A stretch of 64,000 nt of DNA from Pseudomonas vlassakiae (lineage in GTDB: Bacteria; Pseudomonadota; Gammaproteobacteria; Pseudomonadales; Pseudomonadaceae). Every line of letters starts with the position of its first letter. Within the stretch, counting starts at the first letter, position 1. Shown one piece after another: positions 34,177 through 43,302 of the stretch. The translations under genes and the position numbers were made by a program. A model generated the notes under the pieces. It had not been told where the DNA came from. It worked only from the letters and a program-made list of their open reading frames with translations, and made no database searches. Where the stretch lies: positions 62,001-126,000 of the forward strand of contig NZ_JABWRP020000016.1 of NCBI RefSeq assembly GCF_014269035.2, given 5' to 3'.

Positions 34177-34199
34177 GGAATCGCCGCTGGGGCGATTCC
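34177..34199 (-). promoter_or_regulatory. perfect hairpin in the fabV 5' leader
   Basis: GGAATCGCC and GGCGATTCC pair round a five-base loop. On the fabV mRNA it ends about 28 nt before the TTG start. It could be a regulator target or a leader structure; it has no T-run. Confidence 0.45.
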
Positions 34200-34296
34200 G
34201 ATTGATCAGAGGGTGAGACTACCCCCGCAGGTTATCCGACACATATTACGGGGTGATCGGGGGGATGCAAAACCACGGATCGCCTGTACTGGCCCA

Positions 34297-34376
34297 TTCG
34301 CGGCCAAAGCCCCACAGGACCGCACAGACCCTGAGCAGTACACAGCCCCAGTGGGAGCGGCTTTAGCCGCGAAAAG
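34297..34376. repeat. inverted pair of REP elements
   Basis: The arm at 34297-34318 (TTCGCGGCCAAAGCCCCAC...) is a near reverse complement of the arm at 34351-34376 (GTGGGAGCGGCTTTAGCCGC...). Same family as the pair at 6.9 kb. Confidence 0.75.
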
Positions 34377-34538
34377 GGCCCGGCACAAGCAGCACTGGTC
34401 TGCACCCACAGCCCGCTCGAGCAGCCCTGCCCTGATTAATTGGCTTTTCACATCAATCACAAAGAAAAACAAACTTAACAAATCAACCAAACCGGCCGAT
34501 GCTGGCAGCACTACGCCCATTGCCCGGAGAACAACAAC

Positions 34539-35717
34539 ATGAACGACGTGGTCATCGTCGCCGCAACCCGTACCGCCATCGGCAGCTTCCAGGGTGCCCT
34601 GGCCACTGTGCCGGCCGTCGACCTCGGTGCTGCCGTGATCAAGCAGCTGCTGGAGCAGACTCGGCTGGACCCCGCCCAGGTCGACGAGGTAATCCTCGGC
34701 CAGGTGCTTACCGCCGGTGCCGGGCAGAACCCGGCGCGCCAGGCAGCGATCAAGGCCGGCCTGCCCTTCAGCGTACCGGCGCTGACCCTGAACAAGGTCT
34801 GCGGCTCGGGCCTCAAGGCACTGCACCTGGCCGCACAGGCAATCCGTTGCGGTGACGCCGAAGTGGTGATTGCCGGTGGCCAGGAAAACATGAGCCTGGC
34901 CCCGTACGTGATGCCATCGGCACGCACCGGCCAGCGCATGGGCCATGGCCAGCTGGTCGACAGCATGATCAGCGACGGTCTGTGGGATGCCTTCAACGAC
35001 TACCACATGGGCATCACCGCCGAGAACCTGGTGGAGAAATATGGCCTGAGCCGTGAGCAGCAGGACGCCTTCGCCGCCGAGTCGCAACGCAAGGCCGTGG
35101 CGGCGATCGAAGCAGGCCGCTTCAAGGACGAAATCACGCCGATCGTGATGCCGCAGAAAAAGGGCGAGCCGAAAGTCTTCGACCGTGACGAACAACCCCG
35201 CCCGGACACCACTGCCGATTCGCTGGCCAAGCTGCGCCCGGCCTTCAAGAAGGACGGCAGCGTCACCGCCGGCAACGCCTCCAGCCTCAACGACGGCGCC
35301 GCCGCAGTGCTGCTGATGAGCGCCAGCAAGGCCCAGGCCCTGGGGCTGCCGGTATTGGCGAAGATTGCCAGTTATGCCAGCGCGGGCGTGGACCCAGCGA
35401 TCATGGGCATCGGGCCGGTGTCGGCGACCCAGCGTTGCCTTGACAAGGCAGGCTGGCAGCTGGCCGACCTTGACCTGATCGAAGCCAACGAGGCGTTTGC
35501 CGCGCAGGCACTGGCGGTGGGCAAGGCGCTGGAGTGGGATGCGAGCAAGGTCAACGTCAACGGCGGGGCGATTGCCCTGGGGCATCCGATCGGTGCGTCC
35601 GGCTGCCGGGTGCTGGTGACCCTGCTGCATGAAATGATCAAGCGCGATGCCAGGAAAGGGCTGGCCACCTTGTGCATTGGTGGTGGCCAAGGGGTCGCAC
35701 TGGCGATCGAGCGCTGA
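34539..35717 (+). CDS. acetyl-CoA C-acetyltransferase (thiolase II)
   Basis: 392 residues. The nucleophile Cys is in NKVCGSGLKALH near residue 88; His is in GHPIGASGCR near 348 and the second Cys in ATLCIGGGQGVAL near 378. It joins or splits acetyl-CoA and acetoacetyl-CoA. It would take up acetoacetate-derived products, such as those of homogentisate breakdown, after CoA activation. The gene stands alone, with ATG 34539 and GGAGAA upstream. Confidence 0.93.
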   Translation: MNDVVIVAATRTAIGSFQGALATVPAVDLGAAVIKQLLEQTRLDPAQVDEVILGQVLTAGAGQNPARQAAIKAGLPFSVPALTLNKVCGSGLKALHLAAQAIRCGDAEVVIAGGQENMSLAPYVMPSARTGQRMGHGQLVDSMISDGLWDAFNDYHMGITAENLVEKYGLSREQQDAFAAESQRKAVAAIEAGRFKDEITPIVMPQKKGEPKVFDRDEQPRPDTTADSLAKLRPAFKKDGSVTAGNASSLNDGAAAVLLMSASKAQALGLPVLAKIASYASAGVDPAIMGIGPVSATQRCLDKAGWQLADLDLIEANEAFAAQALAVGKALEWDASKVNVNGGAIALGHPIGASGCRVLVTLLHEMIKRDARKGLATLCIGGGQGVALAIER

Positions 35718-35787
35718 TTCAGGATTGATTCAGGCCGCCCTTTAGCGGGCCCGCCCCGCGAAAGGGCCGGAACTGATCCCTCAGGCA

Positions 35788-38073
35788 TCAGGCTGTAGCG
35801 CGTAACTCGCGAGCAGCCGCCACCATGTTCACCAGGGCCGCCTCGGTCTCAGGCCAGCCACGGGTCTTCAACCCGCAGTCCGGGTTTACCCACAACCGCT
35901 CTGAGGGAATCCGACGGGCCGCTTTGCGTAGCAACCTCACCATCTCTTCCCGGCTCGGCACACGTGGCGAGTGGATGTCATAGACCCCTGGGCCAATCTC
36001 GTTCGGATAGTCGAAGCGCTCGAATGCCTCCAGCAGTTCCATATCCGAACGCGAGGTCTCAATGGTGATCACATCGGCATCCATCGCGGCAATCGACTCG
36101 ATCACGTCGTTGAACTCGCTGTAGCACATGTGCGTGTGGATCTGGGTTTCGTCTCGTACGCCCGAAGCGCACAGGCGGAAGGCCTCGGTCGCCCATTCGA
36201 GATAAGCCGGCCAGGCGCTGCGGCGCAGTGGCAGGCCTTCGCGGAAGGCGGCTTCGTCGATCTGCACGACCTTGATACCGGCAGCTTCCAGGTCGACCAC
36301 TTCGTCGCGAATCGCCAGTGCCAGCTGGCGCGCCTGAACCTCACGGCTTACGTCCTCACGCGGGAACGACCACATCAGCATGGTCACCGGGCCAGTCAGC
36401 ATGCCCTTCATGACTTTGCTGGTCAGGCCCTGGGCATAGCGGATCCAGCCCACGGTCATGGCTTTCGGGCGGCTCAGGTCACCATAGATCAGGGCCGGTT
36501 TCACGCACCGCGAACCGTAGCTCTGCACCCAGCCGAAACGGGTGAAGGCGTAGCCGTCGAGCTGTTCGGCAAAGTACTCGACCATGTCGTTGCGCTCGGC
36601 CTCGCCGTGCACCAGCACGTCCAGGCCGAGGTCCTCCTGGATCTGCACCGCGTGGCGAATCTCGCTCTGCATGGCCTCGATGTAGTCGGCTTCGCTCAGC
36701 TTGCCTTGCTTGAAGGCCTGGCGCGCCAGGCGAATGGCCGAGGTCTGCGGGAACGAGCCAATAGTGGTGGTTGGGAATGCAGGCAGATCAAGGCCGGCGC
36801 GCTGCCTGGCAATACGCTGGTCGAACGCTGACTTGCGCTGGCTGTCGGCAGGCTGGATGGCCGCCAGGCGCTCCTGCACAGCCGACTTGTGAATACGCGG
36901 CGAAGCTGCCCGGCCAGCTTCGATGGCTTGGTTCTGCTGCAGGGCGGCTTCGACATCAGGGGCCTGCGGCAGGTTGATGGCCTTGGCCAGCAGCGCAACT
37001 TCCTGGCACTTCTGCACGGCGAACGCCAGCCAGCTCTTCAACTCGGTGTCGAGCTGGTCTTCACGGTCCAGGTCTACCGGGCTGTGCAGCAGCGAACAGG
37101 AAGGCGCTAGCCAAAGTCGCTCACCCAGGCGGTCATGGGCCTGACGCAGGACGTCCAGTGCTTTTTCCAGGTCGCAACGCCAGACATTGCGGCCGTTGAC
37201 CACGCCCAGCGACAGCACCTTGTAGGCTGGCAGGCGATCAAGAATGGTCGGGAACTGCTCAGGGGCGCGCACCAGGTCGATGTGCAGGCCATCGACTGGC
37301 AGGTTGGCCGCCAGGCCGAGGTTGTCTTCAAGGCCACCGAAGTACGTGGCAACCAGTTTCTTCAGCGGTGCGCGCTGGAGGATGTTGTAGACGCGCTCGT
37401 AGGCATTTTTCCAGTCTTGTGGCAGATCCAGCGCCAGGATCGGCTCATCGATCTGCACCCATTCCACGCCTTGGCCAGCCAGGCGGTTGAGGACCTGGTC
37501 ATACAGTGGCAGCAGGCGGTCGAGCAGTTCGAGCTTGTCGAATGTGGCCCCTTTGGTCTTGCCCAGCCACAAGTAGGTCAGCGGGCCGATGACCACCGGT
37601 TTGACGACATGGCCCAGTGCCTTGGCTTCTTCGACTTCCTCGAACAACTGCTCCCAGCTCAGGGTGAACTGCTGGTCGGCGGCAAACTCGGGGACCAGGT
37701 AGTGATAGTTGGTGTCGAACCATTTGGTCATTTCCTGGGCGTGGGCGCCGCAGCAGCTGTCGCTGACGCCACGGGCCATGGCGAACAGGGTCTGCAGGGT
37801 CGGCGCGGCGCCATCCTGGCCGCGGAAGCGCTCGGGGATCACGCCGAAGGTCAGCGAATGGGTCAGTACCTGGTCGTACCAGGCAAAGTCGCCAACCGGC
37901 AGTACGTCAATCCCGGCGTCCTTCTGCAATTGCCAGTGGGCAGCGCGCAGCTCACGGCCGACGGCACGCAGGCCAGCTTCGTCGAGCTCACCCTTCCAGA
38001 AGGCTTCCTGGGCCTTTTTCAGCTCGCGGTCGCGGCCGATGCGGGGAAACCCCAGGTTATGTGCCAGTGCCAT
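35788..38073 (-). CDS. metE: cobalamin-independent methionine synthase
   Basis: 761 residues, complete. The C-terminal catalytic barrel holds the zinc ligands His and Cys in IHTHMCYSEFNDVI (near 640) and Cys in NPDCGLKTRGW (near 725). The N-terminal half is the duplicated barrel that binds folate (start MALAHNLGFPRIGRDRELKKA). It transfers methyl from methyltetrahydrofolate polyglutamate to homocysteine. It is divergent from an MTHFR-like gene; two tandem inverted repeats lie between. Confidence 0.97.
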   Translation of the reverse strand: MALAHNLGFPRIGRDRELKKAQEAFWKGELDEAGLRAVGRELRAAHWQLQKDAGIDVLPVGDFAWYDQVLTHSLTFGVIPERFRGQDGAAPTLQTLFAMARGVSDSCCGAHAQEMTKWFDTNYHYLVPEFAADQQFTLSWEQLFEEVEEAKALGHVVKPVVIGPLTYLWLGKTKGATFDKLELLDRLLPLYDQVLNRLAGQGVEWVQIDEPILALDLPQDWKNAYERVYNILQRAPLKKLVATYFGGLEDNLGLAANLPVDGLHIDLVRAPEQFPTILDRLPAYKVLSLGVVNGRNVWRCDLEKALDVLRQAHDRLGERLWLAPSCSLLHSPVDLDREDQLDTELKSWLAFAVQKCQEVALLAKAINLPQAPDVEAALQQNQAIEAGRAASPRIHKSAVQERLAAIQPADSQRKSAFDQRIARQRAGLDLPAFPTTTIGSFPQTSAIRLARQAFKQGKLSEADYIEAMQSEIRHAVQIQEDLGLDVLVHGEAERNDMVEYFAEQLDGYAFTRFGWVQSYGSRCVKPALIYGDLSRPKAMTVGWIRYAQGLTSKVMKGMLTGPVTMLMWSFPREDVSREVQARQLALAIRDEVVDLEAAGIKVVQIDEAAFREGLPLRRSAWPAYLEWATEAFRLCASGVRDETQIHTHMCYSEFNDVIESIAAMDADVITIETSRSDMELLEAFERFDYPNEIGPGVYDIHSPRVPSREEMVRLLRKAARRIPSERLWVNPDCGLKTRGWPETEAALVNMVAAARELRATA

Positions 38074-38141
38074 GTCTTGTCCCTCAGAGTTCCGAAAATG
38101 AGTACCGAAATGAATGAGGGCATTTTCCGGTCAGCGGCTTC

Positions 38142-38176
38142 TTGAGACAAACTCATTAAATTTGAGACGAACTCAA
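38142..38176. promoter_or_regulatory. tandem inverted-repeat operator between metE and the MTHFR-like gene
   Basis: Two copies of TTGAG-N5-CTCA(A/T) lie at 38142-38156 and 38162-38176, centres 20 bp apart, that is about two helical turns. The core reads TTGAGAC(A/G)AACTCA in both. This is not the MetR box TGAA-N5-TTCA. It sits in a divergent promoter region, so an unidentified regulator, probably of methionine metabolism, is implied. Confidence 0.65.
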
Positions 38177-38302
38177 GAATTACTCATGATGGCGACAAAT
38201 TTGAATGTCTCGTTCAGAGCAGCGCCCTACGCATTCAGACATGAGCCCTACCGACAACCTGGCGCAGAATGCCATCCTGAACACTCCAGGTGCCCTTGAG
38301 CC

Positions 38303-39790
38303 ATGAGCCTGCTTAAAGCCGCGCTGCGCGAAAACCACTTCGTCTGCGTAATGGAATTCGTGCCCAAGCCCTCGGCGGAACGCTTCGCCGCGATGGAGGC
38401 GATCATGGCCCGCGGGCAGTTGTGTGGCTGGCCGATGACCGTCGCCATCGGCGACCGCGTGGGCAGCCCGCTGGACATGTCACCGCTGGACGCCCTCGCC
38501 TCGTTCAACACCCCGCTCCCCGCCCTGCCGCACTTTTCGGGCAAGGACCGCGAGCGCCATCATCTGTTGGCTCAGCTGCAGCGCATGGACGCCGCTGGCC
38601 TCGATCAGTTGCTGTTACTCACGGGCGACCGCCTGCCCGGGCACCAACCCGGTGAACGCCCAGTGCGTTACCTGGAGTCGGTCGCGGCCTTGCTGATTGC
38701 ACGCCAGGCTTGCCCGAACTGGCTGCTCGGGGCGGCACTGAACCCGTTCAAGTACCACGAGGAAGAAGGCGGCGCACAGTACTTCAAGGCGGAGAAAAAG
38801 CTCGCCGCCGGCGCCGACTTCCTCACCTTGCAACTGGGCTTCGATGCCAGCAAGCACCAGGAAGCCATGCACTGGATGCAGCGCCAGGCGGCGCCGAAAC
38901 CAATGCTTGCCTGCCTCATGAGCCTGACCCAAGGCCGCGCGGTCATGCTCGAACAGGTGGCGGGCGTGACCGTCACCGCCTCGATGCGCAACCTGCTCGA
39001 AGCCGAAAGCAAGGTGTCCAAGGCCTTTGCCTTGGCGCGCAGTGTCGATCGCCTGGCCTTGCAGATCATCGGCGTGAAGCTGATGGGCTATGCCGGCGTG
39101 CACCTGTCGGGCATTCACGAGCTCAAGCAGTTGTTGGCACTCGAGGCGCGGCTGGAACACTGGCAGGCCGAGATCCATTCATTGGAACACTGGGCACCGG
39201 CCTGGGCCGACAGCTGGCAGATGCCGGGCCTGCCCATCGTCGCGTTCCATCCGCCACAGGGCAATTGGCGCCAGGGCGAGTCGGTCGTCATCGCCTCAGC
39301 CAAGGAGAGAGCCCGCTATCACTTGCTGCACGGCGTCCATTCGCTGCTGTTCAGCCGCGCCAACTGGCTCAGCAAGGCATTCGGTTGGGCCGTACGCCAG
39401 CCACTCTGGGCAAGCCCGCGTGGGGCAAGAGTGCTGCACGGGCTTGAACGGGCGGTCAAACGCCCGCTGACAGGCTGCGACACCTGCGGCCGCTGCCGCC
39501 TGGAGGACACCCTCTACACCTGCCCGGAAACCTGCCCCAAGGGCCTGGCCAACGGCCCTTGCGGTGGCACGACGCTGAATCGCTGCGAATTTGGCGACCG
39601 CGAGTGCATCCACAGCGTCAAGTACCGCACCGCCAAGGCCGTGCGGCAAACCGCCGTGCTTACTGAGCGACTGATCCCGTGCATCGAAGTCGAGACACGC
39701 CACCGCAGCTCCTGGCCGCAGTGGTTCGAGGCCCAGCCGCCGCGCCAGCTCAGCCCGCAGCCAGCGCCTCGAACCCAGCCCGAATCTTAG
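38303..39790 (+). CDS. methylenetetrahydrofolate reductase-like protein with Cys-rich C-terminus
   Basis: 495 residues. The N-terminal two-thirds resembles a MetF-type TIM barrel (VMEFVPKPSAERF...QLLLLTGDRLPGHQPGERPVRYLESVAALL...GAALNPF). The C-terminal part (about 410-465) is a cluster of eight Cys: C-x2-C-x2-C, YTCPETCPKGLANGPCGGT, NRC and REC, which is the MTHFR C-terminal domain (PF12225-like). Such domains may bind iron-sulphur or zinc. It would supply methyltetrahydrofolate to MetE, or act in one-carbon repair. The standard MetF is not in this window. Its last 41 bases overlap yjiA on the other strand. Confidence 0.78.
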   Translation: MSLLKAALRENHFVCVMEFVPKPSAERFAAMEAIMARGQLCGWPMTVAIGDRVGSPLDMSPLDALASFNTPLPALPHFSGKDRERHHLLAQLQRMDAAGLDQLLLLTGDRLPGHQPGERPVRYLESVAALLIARQACPNWLLGAALNPFKYHEEEGGAQYFKAEKKLAAGADFLTLQLGFDASKHQEAMHWMQRQAAPKPMLACLMSLTQGRAVMLEQVAGVTVTASMRNLLEAESKVSKAFALARSVDRLALQIIGVKLMGYAGVHLSGIHELKQLLALEARLEHWQAEIHSLEHWAPAWADSWQMPGLPIVAFHPPQGNWRQGESVVIASAKERARYHLLHGVHSLLFSRANWLSKAFGWAVRQPLWASPRGARVLHGLERAVKRPLTGCDTCGRCRLEDTLYTCPETCPKGLANGPCGGTTLNRCEFGDRECIHSVKYRTAKAVRQTAVLTERLIPCIEVETRHRSSWPQWFEAQPPRQLSPQPAPRTQPES

Positions 39791-40727
39791 CTTCGGGCAG
39801 TTCATCGGCGATGAACACCATCACGCTCTCGCGGCGCTCGTCCGCTGCCCATTCGGCATCCCAGTCGAACCCGTAGAGCTTGAGCACACCCTGGAACACC
39901 AGTCGACGGTCTTCACCGGCAATGTGAAGCACGCCCTTGTAGCGCAACAACTGCTTGCCGTGCTCTTCCAGCAGCTCGTTCATGAAATCGCTGAGGCGGT
40001 CGATGTCCAGTGCGGTCTCGGTGCGCAGCACCAGGGTGGAAATCCGGTCCGGCGTGGCCGGTTTGAGCACCGGGCGCAGGCTGGGCTGGAGGTTGGCGCC
40101 CAGGTCCGGGTTCAGGTTGAAGCCGCGTACATCGAGCAGCTCGGCGAGGTCGATGCGGCCATGCTCGACCACTCGGATTACCGCTCGGCCATTGATCCGC
40201 GCCAGGCGCTCACGCAAGGCCTGCACCGCAGCAGGCTCGACCAGGTCGGTCTTGCTCAGCAGCAGGCGGTCGGCAAAACCGACCTGGGCCTGGGCGATGG
40301 TCTGAGTCAGGTGCACCTCGGCATGGGCAGCATCGACCAGGGTGATGATGCCGTCGAGGATGTAGCGGTCGCGCAATTCTTCATCGATGAAGAAGGTCTG
40401 CGCCACCGGTGCCGGGTCGGCCAGCCCGGTGCATTCGATCACCAGGCGGTCGAAGGCGATCTCGCCGGCATCCAGGCGTTCGAGCAGCAGGTACAGGGCA
40501 CGAGTCAGGTCGCCATGGATGCTGCAGCACACGCAGCCGTTGGCCAGGGTCATCACCTGTACCGGCTCGTCGCCCAGCAGTTGGCTGTCGATACCGGCCT
40601 CGCTGAACTCGTTCTCGATCACGGCGATCTTCAGGCCGTGTTCGGCCTTGAGCATGTGCTTGAGCAGCGTGGTCTTGCCGGCACCGAGGAAGCCGGTGAG
40701 GACAGTTACGGGAATTGGCGTCTGCAC
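39750..40727 (-). CDS. yjiA: COG0523 G3E GTPase, YjiA-like
   Basis: 325 residues, start GTG 40727 with AGGAG eight bases upstream. Walker A is GFLGAGKTTLLKH near residue 10, the metal-site motif is GCVCCS near 65 (C-x-C-C), and the guanine base motif is SKTDL near 160. Family members are metal chaperones. In E. coli the yjiA gene is next to btsT-yjiX, and here it follows cstA-ybdD in the same order, so it belongs to that unit though its role there is unknown. Confidence 0.9.
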   Translation of the reverse strand: MQTPIPVTVLTGFLGAGKTTLLKHMLKAEHGLKIAVIENEFSEAGIDSQLLGDEPVQVMTLANGCVCCSIHGDLTRALYLLLERLDAGEIAFDRLVIECTGLADPAPVAQTFFIDEELRDRYILDGIITLVDAAHAEVHLTQTIAQAQVGFADRLLLSKTDLVEPAAVQALRERLARINGRAVIRVVEHGRIDLAELLDVRGFNLNPDLGANLQPSLRPVLKPATPDRISTLVLRTETALDIDRLSDFMNELLEEHGKQLLRYKGVLHIAGEDRRLVFQGVLKLYGFDWDAEWAADERRESVMVFIADELPEAKIRAGFEALAAG

Positions 40728-40805
40728 GCAAAAATCTCCTGAAGCTGAAAATGATTGTGGGAGGCCGGTTGCCCGGCCTCCCACAGGTTCACGCGCGTTG
40801 CAGGT

Positions 40806-41003
40806 TCAACAGCACTTGGGCCCGGACTTGCCACCATACCGGGCTTCCTGGCGCTCGCGGAAGAACGCCTCGTAGGTCATCACCGGTTTGTCCGGGTGCT
40901 TGTTGCGCATGTGCTCGACGTAGTTGTCGTAGTCGGGCATGCCGACCATCAGGCGGGCTGCCTGCCCCAGGTACTTACCCAGTCGACCCAGGTCGTTGAA
41001 CAT
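40806..41003 (-). CDS. YbdD/YjiX family small protein
   Basis: 65 residues. The sequence FNDLGRLGKYLGQAARLMVGMPDYDNYVEHMRNKHPDKPVMTYEAFFRERQEARYG is a plain match to the YbdD/YjiX family, ending in a Cys-Cys. GAGAGGA lies nine bases before ATG 41003. It is between cstA and yjiA as in E. coli; the family is always linked to CstA/BtsT pyruvate transporters and may be an accessory subunit. Confidence 0.92.
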   Translation of the reverse strand: MFNDLGRLGKYLGQAARLMVGMPDYDNYVEHMRNKHPDKPVMTYEAFFRERQEARYGGKSGPKCC

Positions 41004-41016
41004 CACTGCAGTCCTC

Positions 41017-43083
41017 TCAAGCGTCAGGCAGGGCCTGGAACGGGGTTTCCTTGTCGGTGCGTTCTTTGCGGCCGAGGGCGGCGTAGCCGACCTTGAGGGC
41101 GAAGAACAGCACGCTGAACACCACCAGCAGGAACAGAATGGTCAGGCCGGCGTTGGTGTAGGCGTTGAAGATCACGTGCTGCATCTGGTCGATGTTCTTG
41201 GCTGGAGCCAATACCTGGCCAGCGTCCAGCGCCGTGCTGTACTTCTTGGCCAGGGCCAGGAAACCGACCGCCGGGTTCGGGTCGAACAGCTTGATCAGGC
41301 CCGCCGCAGTGGTGCAGATCAGCAGCCAGGCAGCCGGCACCAGAGTGACCCAGATATAGCGTTCGCGCTTCATCTTGATCAGCACCACGGTGCCAAGCAT
41401 CAAGGCGATACCGGCCAGCATCTGGTTGGAAATACCGAACAGCGGCCAAAGGGTGTTGATGCCGCCCAGTGGGTCGATCACCCCCTGGTACAGCAGGTAA
41501 CCCCACAGCGCCACGCAGCCGGCGGTGCCGATCAGGTTGGCAGTCCACGACTCGGTGCGCTTGAGGGCCGGCACGAAGCTGCCCAGCAGGTCTTGCAGCA
41601 TGAAGCGACCGGCACGGGTACCGGCGTCCACCGCGGTAAGGATGAACAGCGCCTCGAACAGGATCGCGAAGTGGTACCAGAAGGCCATGGTGTTTTCACC
41701 CGGCAACACCTGGTGCAGGATCTGCGCGATGCCCACCGCCAGGGTCGGTGCACCACCGGCACGGGCCAGTACGGTGTGCTCGCCGATGTCGCGGGCTACC
41801 GCTTCGAGCTGCTCAGGAGTAATCAGGAAGCCCCAGCTGCTGACCGTTTGCGCCACCGAAACTGCGTCGGCGCCAACCACGGCGGCCGGGCTGTTCATGG
41901 CGAAGTACACGCCCGGCTCGATCACCGAGGCGGCAACCATGGCCATGATGGCGACGAACGATTCCATCAGCATGCCGCCGTAGCCGATGTAACGGGCGTT
42001 GGCTTCGTTGTCCAGCAGCTTCGGCGTGGTCCCCGAGGAAATCAGCGCGTGGAAGCCAGACACCGCGCCGCAGGCAATGGTAATGAACAGGAACGGGAAC
42101 AGGGTGCCCTTCCACACCGGGCCGGTGCCGTCGGTGAACTGGGTCAGCGCCGGCATTTTCAGCTCGGGCATGGTCACCAGGATACCGATGGCCAGGGCAA
42201 TGATGGTACCGATCTTGAGGAAGGTCGACAGGTAGTCACGCGGCGCCAGTACCAGCCATACCGGCAGCACAGCGGCAACGAAGCCGTAGCCAACCAGCAT
42301 CCAGGTGATCTGCACGCCAGTGAAGGTGAACGCCGGGCCCCAGACTGGATCGGCAGCAATCTGGCCCCCCAGCCAGATCGACGCCAGCAGCAGCACCACG
42401 CCAACCACCGAGATCTCGCCGATACGGCCCGGGCGGATGTAGCGCATGTACACGCCCATGAACATCGCGATCGGGATGGTCGCCATCACCGTGAACATGC
42501 CCCATGGGCTCTCGGCCAGGGCCTTGACCACGATCAGCGCCAGCACCGCGAGGATGATGATCATGATCAGGAAGCAGCCGAACAGGGCGATGGTGCCGGG
42601 GATGCGGCCCATCTCCTCGCGCACCATGTCGCCCAGCGAGCGGCCGTTGCGGCGCGTGGAGAGGAACAGGACCATGAAGTCCTGCACCGCACCGGCCAGC
42701 ACCACGCCGGCGATCAGCCACAGCGTGCCGGGCAGGTAGCCCATCTGCGCGGCGAGTACCGGGCCGACCAGCGGGCCGGCGCCAGCGATGGCGGCGAAGT
42801 GGTGACCGAAGAGGATGTGTTTGTTGGTCGGAACGTAGTCCAGACCGTCGTTGTTGAGTACCGCAGGGGTGGCGCGGCGAGGGTCGAGTTGCATCACCTT
42901 GGTGGCGATGAACAGGCTGTAGTAACGGTAGGCGACCAGGTAGATGGCCACCGCGGCGACCACGATCCACAAGGCATTGATCGCCTCGCCGCGACGCAGG
43001 GCGACGACACCCAGCGCGCAGGCCCCTATGACCGCCAGCGCCAGCCACGGGATGTGGCGTAGCAGGCTGTTATTGTTGTTCAT
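41017..43083 (-). CDS. cstA: CstA/BtsT-type pyruvate (peptide) transporter
   Basis: 688 residues with about 16-18 membrane helices. The block PTNKHILFGHHFAAIAGAGPLVGPVLAAQMGYLPGTLW is the CstA signature. ATG 43083 (MNNNNSLL) has GGAAG upstream. In E. coli CstA and BtsT are proton-coupled pyruvate uptake systems induced by starvation; peptide uptake was the older view. It is the first gene of the leftward cstA-ybdD-yjiA unit. Confidence 0.94.
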   Translation of the reverse strand: MNNNNSLLRHIPWLALAVIGACALGVVALRRGEAINALWIVVAAVAIYLVAYRYYSLFIATKVMQLDPRRATPAVLNNDGLDYVPTNKHILFGHHFAAIAGAGPLVGPVLAAQMGYLPGTLWLIAGVVLAGAVQDFMVLFLSTRRNGRSLGDMVREEMGRIPGTIALFGCFLIMIIILAVLALIVVKALAESPWGMFTVMATIPIAMFMGVYMRYIRPGRIGEISVVGVVLLLASIWLGGQIAADPVWGPAFTFTGVQITWMLVGYGFVAAVLPVWLVLAPRDYLSTFLKIGTIIALAIGILVTMPELKMPALTQFTDGTGPVWKGTLFPFLFITIACGAVSGFHALISSGTTPKLLDNEANARYIGYGGMLMESFVAIMAMVAASVIEPGVYFAMNSPAAVVGADAVSVAQTVSSWGFLITPEQLEAVARDIGEHTVLARAGGAPTLAVGIAQILHQVLPGENTMAFWYHFAILFEALFILTAVDAGTRAGRFMLQDLLGSFVPALKRTESWTANLIGTAGCVALWGYLLYQGVIDPLGGINTLWPLFGISNQMLAGIALMLGTVVLIKMKRERYIWVTLVPAAWLLICTTAAGLIKLFDPNPAVGFLALAKKYSTALDAGQVLAPAKNIDQMQHVIFNAYTNAGLTILFLLVVFSVLFFALKVGYAALGRKERTDKETPFQALPDA

Positions 43084-43302
43084 GGCATGCTTCCAGCTAA
43101 GTGGTTGGAATAGACAGCCCCTTGAGTCTAGGGCTTGCTTGGCAGGTTTACCATATCGAATTGCGATCACCTGCAGGCCGCCAGCGGGCACGCTAGAGCG
43201 GCGAGCGAAGCCTGCCTGACATCCAACTAGTATTTTTGCCAGTTGTCGGTATTTGCAACGCAGGACATTTTTTAGCCTCCTCAATCCATCAGGGACGTCG
43301 CC

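Larger units (their letters stand above)
34150..34538. other. 389-bp gap between fabV and the thiolase gene
   Basis: From left to right: the fabV leader with a hairpin (34177-34199), an inverted REP pair (34297-34376), and an AT-rich stretch (34430-34500, with CACAAAGAAAAACAAAC) that probably carries the promoter of the thiolase gene. I see no gene. Confidence 0.6.

Noticed and set aside
34206..35690. 494-codon open frame on the minus strand
   Set aside because: It is antisense to the thiolase and crosses the REP pair.
35735..35775. REP element after the thiolase
   Set aside because: Only a broken match (TTTAGCGGGCCCGCC...GCGAAAGGGCC); too degenerate to list.
38101..38180. MetR box
   Set aside because: The repeats are TTGAG-N5-CTCAA, not TGAA-N5-TTCA; I call an unknown operator instead.
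40939..43062. 707-codon open frame on the plus strand
   Set aside because: It is antisense to cstA. Its Gln/His/Arg-rich sequence is typical of a GC-rich shadow frame, and it matches no family.
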